Assembly: GCA_016744675.1 (NCBI GenBank) | Contig: JADGDX010000011.1 | Location: 1-64,000, forward strand | Direction: 5' to 3' | Length of the DNA: 64,000 nt | Source of the DNA: Desulfuromusa sp. | GTDB taxonomy: Bacteria; Desulfobacterota; Desulfuromonadia; Desulfuromonadales; Geopsychrobacteraceae | Part shown: piece by piece, positions 40,620 to 49,991 of the stretch | Position numbering within the stretch: the first letter of the stretch is position 1 | Layout of the letters: each line of letters opens with the position of its first letter | Position numbers and translations under genes: made by a program | The notes under the pieces: generated by a model | What the model saw: the letters and a program-made list of their open reading frames with translations, nothing else | Told to the model about the DNA's origin: nothing | The model's database searches: none

Positions 40620-42230
40620 CTATGATTCAGCAGGTTCTTCGCGCAGCCAGTTTTTGACCACCTGGACAGGCATCATGTCTCCACCGAGAACCTCCTGGCG
40701 AATTTGAGCTAACGGATCACTCGGCCCACCCAACAAAGGTGTATCTGAGTCACCACGCATTTCAGCTTCCAGCTCTTCAACAGTTTTCATTGGCTGTGTC
40801 TCCTCAGAAACACCGCGTAAGGTTCGCATCAAAGGCTTCAGGAACAACAGATAAGCAAACAATGAAGCAATTGCCAGCAAACTGTACTTAATGATCGGCA
40901 TAAACGAATAAACTTTATCGATTAGCGAAGGTTGAGGAAGAACATCATCGGTGAAGTCACTCTCAAATGGCATTGAAACCACAGAAATCAAATCACCGCG
41001 GGTGTCATTGATGCCCAATGCAGAGCGAACCATCTGCTCAATTTCTGACACTTCTTCTGCGCTACGTGGCGTGCTTGTTGGTTCGGCTCCTTCTGCTCCA
41101 GGTGTAACCCGATCTGCGACAAGGACTGACACTGATAGGGTTTTCAATGAGCCAACAGATTGAACAGTTTTACTGACGATCTTACTTAACTCATAGTTAA
41201 CCGTTTCATTCGAGCGGCTCGACGGAGTTCCTGCTGTTGTTGTTGCCGCATTCCCCTGAAGGTTGGAAGCAACTCCGGGAACACCACTTGATCCATCGGT
41301 TCCTCCTTCTTCGGTACTACTCTGCTCACTGACAATAACGGAACCTTTTGGATCGAGAGCTTCTTCAACTTTTTCACGCTGGTCAAAATCGACTTCGGCG
41401 TTCACCCGGACCAAAGAGTTTCCGGCTCCAAGAGCACGATCCAGTAACGATTGAGCACGTACTTCAAGACGCCGTTCCATGGTCTGTTGATAATTCAACA
41501 TCCCCGGTGTCATTGGTCCAGCCATTTCATCTCCGTGGCTCTTTGATAAAACCTTGCCACTAGAATCAACGACTGTCACATTTTCCGATTCCAAACCCTC
41601 AACACTGCCTGCAACAAGATGAACGATCCCTTGCAGCTGTGATTCTTTTAAAGAACGACCCGATGAGAGTTTTACGATAACCGAAGCAGTCGCTTGTTGC
41701 TGCTGCTCCCTGAAAAGTCTTTTTTCTGGTAAAGCTAAATGAATGCGTGCCGCTTCAACAGGAGCCAAAGAAGTAATCGTACGCATCAATTCTCCCTGCA
41801 AGGCGCGCCGATAATTGACCTTCTGAGCAAAGTCGGTCATGCCAAAGCTTTGCTTGTCAAAAATTTCAAATCCAACTCCACCTTCAGACAATCCGGACCC
41901 TGCCAGCTCGATCCGTGCCTCATAAACTTTATCAGCTGGAATCATGATGTCTCGCCCACCATCTTCAAGGCGATAAGGAATCTTTTGACCCTTTAACCAT
42001 TCAACAACTGAAGCGGCATCTCGGCTGGGCAGATTGGCAAACAGCAAACTGTAATCAGCCACTTGAGATTGCATGATAATCAGACTGAAAAGAAGAACAC
42101 TCACAACTGTTGCCCCGACTAGGCTCAGCTTACGTGCCAGTGACCATTCCATGATCATATCGAGTAGGTTCTTTTTTTCAGGAACGACTTCTTCTGTTAT
42201 CTCATCAGCCATCGAATTTATCCTCCACAA
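40620..42230 (-). CDS. fliF: Flagellar MS-ring protein FliF
   Basis: 536 aa; VNYRRALQGELMRTITSLAPVEAARIHLALPEKRLF. Confidence 0.97.
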   Translation of the reverse strand: MWRINSMADEITEEVVPEKKNLLDMIMEWSLARKLSLVGATVVSVLLFSLIIMQSQVADYSLLFANLPSRDAASVVEWLKGQKIPYRLEDGGRDIMIPADKVYEARIELAGSGLSEGGVGFEIFDKQSFGMTDFAQKVNYRRALQGELMRTITSLAPVEAARIHLALPEKRLFREQQQQATASVIVKLSSGRSLKESQLQGIVHLVAGSVEGLESENVTVVDSSGKVLSKSHGDEMAGPMTPGMLNYQQTMERRLEVRAQSLLDRALGAGNSLVRVNAEVDFDQREKVEEALDPKGSVIVSEQSSTEEGGTDGSSGVPGVASNLQGNAATTTAGTPSSRSNETVNYELSKIVSKTVQSVGSLKTLSVSVLVADRVTPGAEGAEPTSTPRSAEEVSEIEQMVRSALGINDTRGDLISVVSMPFESDFTDDVLPQPSLIDKVYSFMPIIKYSLLAIASLFAYLLFLKPLMRTLRGVSEETQPMKTVEELEAEMRGDSDTPLLGGPSDPLAQIRQEVLGGDMMPVQVVKNWLREEPAES

Positions 42231-42291
42231 TCGATTGCGTTAACTCTAAACACTTTTACTTCATTTACTTTGAAGATATGCCCGCCATCAA

Positions 42292-42417
42292 GTGGCTAAG
42301 TTAAAATTTTGTCCTGCTAGGCAGAGTATTTTTTCAGGGGCGAAGGCATACAACAGTATGTCAAGATCATGAAAAAATACGACAACGCCGCAGGTCGAAA
42401 TTTTGGCGACGCCATCA
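42292..42417 (-). repeat. Intergenic nested-palindrome element, copy B (fliE-fliF gap)
   Basis: Perfect 11-bp stem GTATTTTTTCA(42326-42336)/TGAAAAAATAC(42370-42380), inner GCATAC-AACA-GTATGT(42346-42361), outer AAAATTTTGTCCTGC/GCAGGTCGAAATTTT. Starts in the fliE stop codon. Confidence 0.85.
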
Positions 42418-42720
42418 GACCTGCATGCGCATAATCTCTTGATACGCTTCAACAGCTTTATTCCGCACCTGAACCATCAAGCGTAAGGAGATATCAGCCT
42501 CTTCCAACTTGATCATCGCACCATGCAAATTTTTAGTTTCCCCGGCAGCGATTTGTTCCGCAGCGCGGTCGGCACTGATCTGAGCCTGATTCACTTCGGA
42601 AATCGAAGTTTTCAACATCTCTCCGAATTTATTCCCAATTTTCTCAACCGGAGCTGTTTTGGGTTGGGATAATCCTTTGAGATGAGCATTCATCGTGATA
42701 TCAGCAACACTTCTCATCAT
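42415..42720 (-). CDS. fliE: Flagellar hook-basal body protein FliE
   Basis: 101 aa; ADISLRLMVQVRNKAVEAYQEIMRMQV. Confidence 0.95.
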   Translation of the reverse strand: MMRSVADITMNAHLKGLSQPKTAPVEKIGNKFGEMLKTSISEVNQAQISADRAAEQIAAGETKNLHGAMIKLEEADISLRLMVQVRNKAVEAYQEIMRMQV

Positions 42721-42725
42721 TTATC

Positions 42726-43157
42726 TCACCGTCCTATTTCAAGGGCTTTTAAAGCCATCCGTTTTGCCGACTTCACCACTGTGACATTGGCCTCGTATGC
42801 ACGAGATGCTGACATCATATCGGCCGTCTCTTCCACCAGACTGATGTTCGGCATGGCTACCTGGCCTTGGTCGTCAGCATCAGGGTGAGAGGGGTCATAG
42901 ACCATCCGGGGCGGTTTATCACTGGCCTGAACCTGTGACACCGTAACCCCTTGTGCAGCATCTCGCATGCGGCTATCAAGTGCATCGGAAAATCCTTGTT
43001 GTGTGCTCTGAAAAACCACTTCCCGCTTGCGATACGGTCCTCCATCTGGAGTTCGTGTCGTCTCCAAGTTTGCCAGATTTGAACTGATAGCATTCATCCG
43101 GATACGCTGTGCTTTGAGTGCTGAAGCACTGATCTTCATTGTTGAAAAAATATCCAT
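42726..43157 (-). CDS. flgC: Flagellar rod protein FlgC
   Basis: ALKAQRIRMNAISSNLANLETTRTPDGGPYRKREVVFQ. Confidence 0.97.
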   Translation of the reverse strand: MDIFSTMKISASALKAQRIRMNAISSNLANLETTRTPDGGPYRKREVVFQSTQQGFSDALDSRMRDAAQGVTVSQVQASDKPPRMVYDPSHPDADDQGQVAMPNISLVEETADMMSASRAYEANVTVVKSAKRMALKALEIGR

Positions 43158-43165
43158 AAATCCTC

Positions 43166-43579
43166 CTAGCTACCATTGCTTGCAGCAAACTTAAGCATTG
43201 AAAATTTCTTTTTAATAATCTGACTAGAGGCTTCAAAAAGAAGTTGATTCTCAGCCAAATCAAACATTTCATCATCAACCGAAACACTGTTGCCATCGCC
43301 AAGAGGGCTTGAGTTAACTTGTTTAGTCAACGTTCCCTGAACGCTGGAAATTCCATTCGAGCCGATCGGAAAATGTTTCGCGTTGGTTTTTCGACCGCCC
43401 ATATCAGGCTGACTGATCGCTTTACGTAAATTGTCCTCAAAATCCAACTTTCGTGCCGAATACCCAGGCGTATCTGCGTTCGCGATATTTCCGGCAATCA
43501 CCTGTTGCTTCTGAGCACGTAAATCAAGCCCCTTCTGCAAGGCTGCGATTGTTCGATCTGCAATTCTTATATCTGCCAT
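43166..43579 (-). CDS. flgB: Flagellar rod protein FlgB
   Basis: LDLRAQKQQVIAGNIANADTPGYSARKLDFEDNLR. Confidence 0.96.
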   Translation of the reverse strand: MADIRIADRTIAALQKGLDLRAQKQQVIAGNIANADTPGYSARKLDFEDNLRKAISQPDMGGRKTNAKHFPIGSNGISSVQGTLTKQVNSSPLGDGNSVSVDDEMFDLAENQLLFEASSQIIKKKFSMLKFAASNGS

Positions 43580-43620
43580 AATTTACTCCTGACCAATTTC
43601 TGACTTTCAAGTTGAAATTT

Positions 43621-46035
43621 TCAACGTTGTTCTTCAATGAGCAAGTCCTGAGCCAACTTTCCCCAAGAGCTGTCTCCATCTGTTTCGACAACCTTCTGCA
43701 GAAGCTTAAGGGCGGTCTTGCGTTCCCCCTTCAAAAGGAGGATTTGTGCCGTGCGGTAGCGAGCTTGCACACCAAATTTTGGGTCTTCGTCAAGCTGCCG
43801 ATATATTTTTTCAGCGGCACTATTTTTCTTTAATTGATAATAAGATTCGGCCAGCAGTGCCATTTCTTTGACTTCCAAAGAGTCACCGACACCGTAAACC
43901 CGTTCCAGACTCTTGACGACCGACTCTAGTTGACCTAATTTCCAATAAATATGAGCAGCGCGGATCTCTAATGCGGGGCTACTTGGTCGATCATCTCGAC
44001 TTAACCACGCCAGAAGTTCATCGTCTCGATCTTCATGCTTTAACGCATCGAGCAAAATACCAAACACTGCTCCACTCTCTTCCCCCTGAGGAAACTTTTC
44101 AAGGTAACGCGTCGCATACTGACCTGCTTTTTTGTATTCCTTACGCTTCAGAAAAGACTGTGCAAGAGGGAGATACACAAATTGCTGCATATCAGTCCCT
44201 GATGACCGATCAAAGAGATACAGAAGCACCCGCCCCGCCCTTTCGTAGAGGCCAAGCCGGTCAAATGCTGTTGACAGGTCATAAAGAAAATCTTTATCGA
44301 ACCCACTCCGAAGTAATAACTTCCGGTTTTGTTCGGCAAGGACAACCGCCTTCAGGTCGTTCTTATCCTGGATGAGTTGATGAACAACTGTTGGTAGCTG
44401 CTGCAAAATCAAAAGATCCACCTCTCTGATAAGTTCCGAATTTCCAAACTCACGGCGAAAACGCATCAATTCTGTGAGGCTTTTCTGATGTTCTCCTAAG
44501 AGGTAGAGTGTCAGAGCATGCTTAAATCGACTCTCTTCGCGAACGGGACGAAATGGAGATCTCACTCCCAACTTTTCATACTGATTAACAGCTTGTGCTA
44601 GCTCCAGCTCTCCACCGTCGATCACATTTCGATCAATAAGGCGCAGCTCTCCCCGGTCACCCCCTTCTGTTTCAGGGCGATCCAGAGTTGCTCGCTGGAG
44701 ACCGATCATTCCCCATCCCATGTCCCCCGCTTCATATGCAGATGCTCCAGCAGCGAATAGCAATAAGTCATCGCCCTGTTCTTCCTTCAGAGGCTCGACC
44801 AGATTTCGATAAAGTTCACTGGAAAAACGATATTCCCTATTTTTAAACGCCGTGAAAGCCGCTCGGTTATGAGAAAATCGGTAATACTCAAAAAGACCCG
44901 GCTCTTCAAGAAGATCACGATAAACATCCAGAGCATCATCCAGATCACCAAGCCCCGCTTTAGCATCAGCTATTCGCAGCTCTAATGGCACAAGGAGAGG
45001 ATCTGGCCAATTCAGATCAGGACTTTGTAAGTGATCAATAGCAAGGCGATCCTGTCCTGAAGCTAAAGCTGTTTCAGCAAACAGCAAATGGACCAGTGGT
45101 TCGAGAGGATGATCTTCTTCGAGTTGAGATAAGAGCTGCTGTAAGGTCAATTGCGCAACCAAAGGTTGTTCTTCGAGGGCCTGTCCATAAGCTGTCAAAT
45201 ATTCGACACGATCATGTTCCTCGACCTCTTTCCATCGCAGAGAATCGAGTCGTGCAATCCCCGCAGCGATTGCTCCCGTTCGCAATTGAGCCTCAGCGAG
45301 CAACACATCGCGCTGGTTGCGCTGTTGTTGATCTAGGCCAGTTAATTCTGTTGCCGTTTGAATCAAGCTGAGAAACATATTGTTGTTAGAATGGTTTTGT
45401 AATGGCCACAGAGGGCTCTCTTCGTCGTTCACCAGTGAGGGAAGTTGAGGCAGGGTTAAAGTCACCGGGAGATCTAATTTCCAATAAGTCCGGTAATCTC
45501 GGTAAAATGCATCCCAACGGTCTTTCCAAGGAGATTTCTGCTGGAACTCAGCAGCCCTTCTGCCTGCTTTGCGTGGCGGCATATCGGAGATTTGAAATGC
45601 CACAGACGGACGAACAATCTCATCGGCGTCCCAATTCATATTCATGATCAATTGAAATAATTTTTCATCCGCTTCGATAAATACCTGAGCTGGATGCCGA
45701 CGCAACAAAACAGAGACCATCAGCGTCTCTTTCTTCTCTGTCAGCAGAATTTTAACGACTCTTTCATCCTCAGGAAGACTGTTCAGCTCTTGAGAAACTT
45801 CCACATTGTTTAACAGCAACTCAACTCGCTGCCCTGAAGGCTTCATTGAAAATTCAGGCAAACTGGAAAATTTAAAGGTCATTCGCGTCGAACTGGAACT
45901 CTCCTCCTTTTTTATCTCAAGAAGGCTGATCGAATCAGCCCCTTGTGCATTCATTGTGATACTCATCAAAAATATCAACAAAAACAACAAGAGTCCGATA
46001 ATTTTTACAATCTGAATTGGCTGTCTCATCCACAC
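43621..46035 (-). CDS. Secreted TPR-repeat protein with AMIN-like N-terminal region, first gene of the flagellar cluster
   Basis: 804 aa; signal/TM, beta-rich N-terminus (SSLPEFSMKPSGQRVELLLNNVEV), many TPR-like helices. GTG at 46035 or ATG at 46029 with SD GGAGG. Confidence 0.75.
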   Translation of the reverse strand: MWMRQPIQIVKIIGLLLFLLIFLMSITMNAQGADSISLLEIKKEESSSSTRMTFKFSSLPEFSMKPSGQRVELLLNNVEVSQELNSLPEDERVVKILLTEKKETLMVSVLLRRHPAQVFIEADEKLFQLIMNMNWDADEIVRPSVAFQISDMPPRKAGRRAAEFQQKSPWKDRWDAFYRDYRTYWKLDLPVTLTLPQLPSLVNDEESPLWPLQNHSNNNMFLSLIQTATELTGLDQQQRNQRDVLLAEAQLRTGAIAAGIARLDSLRWKEVEEHDRVEYLTAYGQALEEQPLVAQLTLQQLLSQLEEDHPLEPLVHLLFAETALASGQDRLAIDHLQSPDLNWPDPLLVPLELRIADAKAGLGDLDDALDVYRDLLEEPGLFEYYRFSHNRAAFTAFKNREYRFSSELYRNLVEPLKEEQGDDLLLFAAGASAYEAGDMGWGMIGLQRATLDRPETEGGDRGELRLIDRNVIDGGELELAQAVNQYEKLGVRSPFRPVREESRFKHALTLYLLGEHQKSLTELMRFRREFGNSELIREVDLLILQQLPTVVHQLIQDKNDLKAVVLAEQNRKLLLRSGFDKDFLYDLSTAFDRLGLYERAGRVLLYLFDRSSGTDMQQFVYLPLAQSFLKRKEYKKAGQYATRYLEKFPQGEESGAVFGILLDALKHEDRDDELLAWLSRDDRPSSPALEIRAAHIYWKLGQLESVVKSLERVYGVGDSLEVKEMALLAESYYQLKKNSAAEKIYRQLDEDPKFGVQARYRTAQILLLKGERKTALKLLQKVVETDGDSSWGKLAQDLLIEEQR

Positions 46036-46072
46036 CTCCGGTGGTCATTATTCATACCCGGAACGGTTTATA

Positions 46073-46088
46073 GGCGAGAACTATGCCA
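46073..46088 (-). promoter_or_regulatory. Candidate sigma-54 promoter upstream of the TPR-flgBC operon
   Basis: Minus strand TGGCATAGTTCTCGCC; GG-N10-GC spacing, about 40 nt before the start codon. Confidence 0.45.
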
Positions 46089-46320
46089 AAAGCATATCAG
46101 AACAAATAACATACTGAAATTTAAAGGCTTATTCCTGTTAAGAAAAATATCACTCGCGCCTTACATCTCCTTAGACAAGAAAATGACATGATTTTGACAG
46201 AGAAGAAACTCACTAGTAAACCAACTAAAATTATAAGGTTGACTAGTGGGAAAGATCTGTTCATTATCGTGCCTCACAAATCAACATCCATCAAAATGAC
46301 AATCCAAGGGGTAACACGGC

Positions 46321-47190
46321 ATGGGCTATCTCATTTCAATCACAATTCTCTGGGCATTTTCCTTCAGCCTGATTGGTGTTTATCTAGCCGGGCAAGTCGA
46401 TGCTTACTTCTCTGTCCTCACCCGAGTTGCTTTAGCAACAATCGTTTTTCTCCCGTTTATGCGCCGTATTCCGATTCTTCTCGCCGCGAAATTGATGGGT
46501 TTAGGAGCAATTCAGCTTGGCTGCATGTATGTATTTTATTATCAATCTTTTCTTCTCTTGAGCGTTCCTGAAGTCCTCATCTTCACGATTCTAACCCCTG
46601 TCTATGTCACCCTTATTTTTGACCTGATGCAGGGACGTTTCAGCTTCAGATATCTGGTCACGGCTCTTATCGCAGTTTTCGGAGCAGCAATTATTCGTTA
46701 CAGTTCGCTCGGCAACGATTTTTTTACTGGATTTATGGTCGTTCAGGGAGCGAATATTTGCTTTGCTATTGGTCAGGTGGGCTACAAAGTTCTCCTACAG
46801 CGTGAAAACCTACAACTTCCTCAGCGTGCCGTTTTTGGTTATTTCTACCTAGGAGCCCTCGCCGTCACTATTGTGACTTGGTTTTTGTTTGGAAACCCAG
46901 CCAAACTGCCAACGACGGCACTCCAGTGGGAAATTCTTCTCTATCTTGGCCTGATTGCATCTGGATTAGGATATTTTTTCTGGAATAAAGGGGCGACAAA
47001 GGTGGATGCAGGGACGTTGGCAATCATGAACAATGCTTTGATTCCAGCAGGGCTGATTGTTAACCTGCTGATCTGGAACCGTGATGCTAACCTGTTACGA
47101 CTCTGCGCTGGGGGAGCCGTTCTCCTGTTTTCCCTGCTCTTGCATGAATATTGGGGCAAGCGACAAAACCTCAAACCACAAACAAATTAA
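46321..47190 (+). CDS. EamA/DMT-family transporter
   Basis: 289 aa, 10-TM pattern. Confidence 0.85.
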   Translation: MGYLISITILWAFSFSLIGVYLAGQVDAYFSVLTRVALATIVFLPFMRRIPILLAAKLMGLGAIQLGCMYVFYYQSFLLLSVPEVLIFTILTPVYVTLIFDLMQGRFSFRYLVTALIAVFGAAIIRYSSLGNDFFTGFMVVQGANICFAIGQVGYKVLLQRENLQLPQRAVFGYFYLGALAVTIVTWFLFGNPAKLPTTALQWEILLYLGLIASGLGYFFWNKGATKVDAGTLAIMNNALIPAGLIVNLLIWNRDANLLRLCAGGAVLLFSLLLHEYWGKRQNLKPQTN

Positions 47191-47236
47191 TTTTTCCGTC
47201 CCAAATTTTCACAGATAAAGAGTATAGTGCCGGCTT

Positions 47237-48130
47237 ATGCCAGCCCAATCCCTTTTCATGACTTATTTAAAGCTCCTGCTGATGGCTCTATTTTGGGGCG
47301 GGACTTTCATCGCGGGACGACTTCTTGCCGGGGAAGTTCAAGCTTTTTCTGCCGCATTCCTGCGCTTTGCAATTGCATCAGTCGCCTTGCTGATTCTTAC
47401 TTTGCGTAGCCATAAATGCCTCCCTCCAATTCAGCGAACGCAGTGGATTCCGTTACTCATTCTTGGGCTTAGTGGTGTCTTTGCCTATAACGTCTTCTTT
47501 TTTCGTGGCCTTGAACTCATTGAGGCCGGACGTGCTGCTGTCATTATTGCCAATAACCCCATTGTGATAGCCCTTTTTGCTGCTCTTTTCTTGGGGGAAA
47601 AGCTCACACTGCCGAAAATACTCGGAATCATCATCTCTGTGAGCGGTGCAATTGTCGTGATAACCCACGGCCAACCAGCCACATTATTGACCAGCGGCAT
47701 TGGAACAGGAGAGTTTTATATTTTTGGCTGCGTTATTTGCTGGGTCATTTACTCACTCGTTGGACGTGCTGCCATGCACACTTTTACCCCACTGGTTGCT
47801 GTCACCTATTCGGCTCTGTGTGGCACAGTTTTACTCTTTCCTGCAGCGTGTGCAGAAGGACTATTCGCTCATATCGCAGACTATTCACTGCCTGCCTGGC
47901 TCAGCCTCATCTACCTTGGTCTCTTTGGGACAGTCCTCGGTTTTGTCTGGTACTATCAGGGAATTCAACGGATCGGCTCGACCCGCGCAGGGCAATTTAT
48001 TAACTTTGTTCCAGTTTTTGCCATCCTTCTATCGGCATGGCTTCTTGATGAACCGCTAACGGCCTCTCTCCTCAGCGGTGTCGTCCTTGTTAGCAGTGGT
48101 GTCTATCTGACAAACTACCGCTCAAAATAA
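47237..48130 (+). CDS. EamA/DMT-family transporter (tandem, same family)
   Basis: 297 aa; LFWGGTFIAGRLLAGEVQAFSAAFLRF, C-terminal EamA half. Confidence 0.87.
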   Translation: MPAQSLFMTYLKLLLMALFWGGTFIAGRLLAGEVQAFSAAFLRFAIASVALLILTLRSHKCLPPIQRTQWIPLLILGLSGVFAYNVFFFRGLELIEAGRAAVIIANNPIVIALFAALFLGEKLTLPKILGIIISVSGAIVVITHGQPATLLTSGIGTGEFYIFGCVICWVIYSLVGRAAMHTFTPLVAVTYSALCGTVLLFPAACAEGLFAHIADYSLPAWLSLIYLGLFGTVLGFVWYYQGIQRIGSTRAGQFINFVPVFAILLSAWLLDEPLTASLLSGVVLVSSGVYLTNYRSK

Positions 48131-48241
48131 TCACATCAACGCTGCTCAAATCGATTTTAATCTGTTAGAGTGTAAAAAATCGAATTGAGTGAAACCATGC
48201 CACCTTTGGACCTATCCGCGTTAACTCTTTGAGGAGGGATC

Positions 48242-49525
48242 ATGCCTGAACAACAAGATCGTCACATCGTTTATCGCTACGTTAGCCATCTAGTTAAAGA
48301 TACCTTTGCGTTGGTTTTGGCAGGAGGTCGGGGGAGTCGCCTCCATGAACTTACCGAATGGCGAGCCAAACCTGCCGTCTATTTTGGTGGAAAATATCGG
48401 ATTATTGATTTTCCTCTTTCAAACTGTGTGAATTCCGGTATCCGCAGAATTGGTGTCCTTACTCAATATAAATCCCATTCATTGATTCGTCATCTGGTTC
48501 GGGGCTGGAGTCATTTTAAAAAAGAATTAGGTGAGTTTGTCGAAGTCCTCCCTGCATCACAACGCTTCTCTGAGGAATGGTATCAGGGGACTGCCGATGC
48601 GGTATATCAGAACCTCGACATCATCCGGGCAGAAAAACCCAAATATGTGCTGATTCTTTCTGGAGACCATATTTACCGAATGGATTACCGCCCCATGCTC
48701 CTTGAACACGTCGCGACAGGCGCAGATATGACCGTCTCTTGTCTGGAAGTTCCGATCGAAGAAGCCGCAGGGGCTTTTGGCGTAATGACCGTTGACGAAG
48801 ATAAACGCATTCTCAGGTTTGATGAGAAACCAGAACATCCGTCACCCATACCCGGGCAGCCAGGAACAACTCTGGCATCGATGGGGAACTATATCTTCAA
48901 TACCGATTTTCTTTTTGACCTCCTCGAAAAAGATGGAAGAAATTCCAGCTCTGAGCATGATTTTGGAAAAAATATCATCCCTTCTATTGTCGATGACCAC
49001 AATGTCTATGCCTATCCATTCCGTGATCCTGAAACAAACCAGTTAGCTTACTGGCGTGATGTCGGCTCTCTCGATGCCTTTTGGGAAGCCAATATGGAAC
49101 TGATATCGCCCAATCCAGAACTGAATCTCTATGATCCAGAATGGCCAATGTGGACATATCAGGCGCAGCTACCACCGGCTAAGTTTGTTTTTGATGATGA
49201 TAACCGCCGTGGAACAGCTGTTGATTCAACCATCTCAGGTGGCTGCATAATCTCGGGATCACAACTAAAGAAAACGCTCCTGTTTTCCAACGTCAGGATC
49301 CATTCTTATTCAACAATTGAAGAAACTGTCATTCTGCCAGAAGTGGTCATCAACCGACATTGCAAAATCAGACGTGCAATCATTGATCGAGGCTGTGAAA
49401 TCCCTGAAGGAACCGTTATCGGCTACGATTCCGAACAAGATAAAGCCAATGGCTTCCGCATTACTGAAAAAGGGATTGTCCTTGTCACACGCGGAATGCT
49501 TGGGCAACCAGGAGGGTATGCCTGA
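48242..49525 (+). CDS. glgC: Glucose-1-phosphate adenylyltransferase
   Basis: [45 protein letters not shown]. Confidence 0.97.
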   Translation: MPEQQDRHIVYRYVSHLVKDTFALVLAGGRGSRLHELTEWRAKPAVYFGGKYRIIDFPLSNCVNSGIRRIGVLTQYKSHSLIRHLVRGWSHFKKELGEFVEVLPASQRFSEEWYQGTADAVYQNLDIIRAEKPKYVLILSGDHIYRMDYRPMLLEHVATGADMTVSCLEVPIEEAAGAFGVMTVDEDKRILRFDEKPEHPSPIPGQPGTTLASMGNYIFNTDFLFDLLEKDGRNSSSEHDFGKNIIPSIVDDHNVYAYPFRDPETNQLAYWRDVGSLDAFWEANMELISPNPELNLYDPEWPMWTYQAQLPPAKFVFDDDNRRGTAVDSTISGGCIISGSQLKKTLLFSNVRIHSYSTIEETVILPEVVINRHCKIRRAIIDRGCEIPEGTVIGYDSEQDKANGFRITEKGIVLVTRGMLGQPGGYA

Positions 49526-49558
49526 TTTTCGACCCATCTACCCAATAAGAACAATAGC

Positions 49559-49595
49559 AAAATGGCCAATCTGAGAAATCGGATTGGCCATTTTT
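49559..49595 (+). terminator. Rho-independent terminator of glgC
   Basis: AAAATGGCCAATC-tgagaaatcg-GATTGGCCATTTTT. Confidence 0.92.
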
Positions 49596-49991
49596 GTTTG
49601 TAAAAAAAGTATAAAATCTACTATTGAAAATTATTTGCTAGTCAGAAAACGCACCTCTTTTAAAGTTGGAACAGACTGTCAATGTTTTATCGTGAAGCAT
49701 AAATGATTTTCAAATATTCTAAGGAGACACGAAGTCTATTTTGAAATGACATTTGACATTGATTCACTGAGCGGATGTTGAGGACAGATAATACCAGTCA
49801 CAACTTCTAAGTTTTGACAAAGATGGAACAGTTTAGGATACTGCCCTGCCGGTTATCATTCTCCGATAGGTGTCACATGTCATGCTCAGCTCATCCAACA
49901 TTTCAAATACCAATTCAGTAATTTGTCAGAAAGCATCACTATAGTAGATACTGCCGATAAAATATCCGACTTTTGAAGGAGGCCTCCCTTG

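Noticed and set aside
46321-48130. Adjacent DMT transporters as a recent tandem duplication
   Set aside because: By eye the two proteins are highly divergent, so old paralogy or independent acquisition is more likely.
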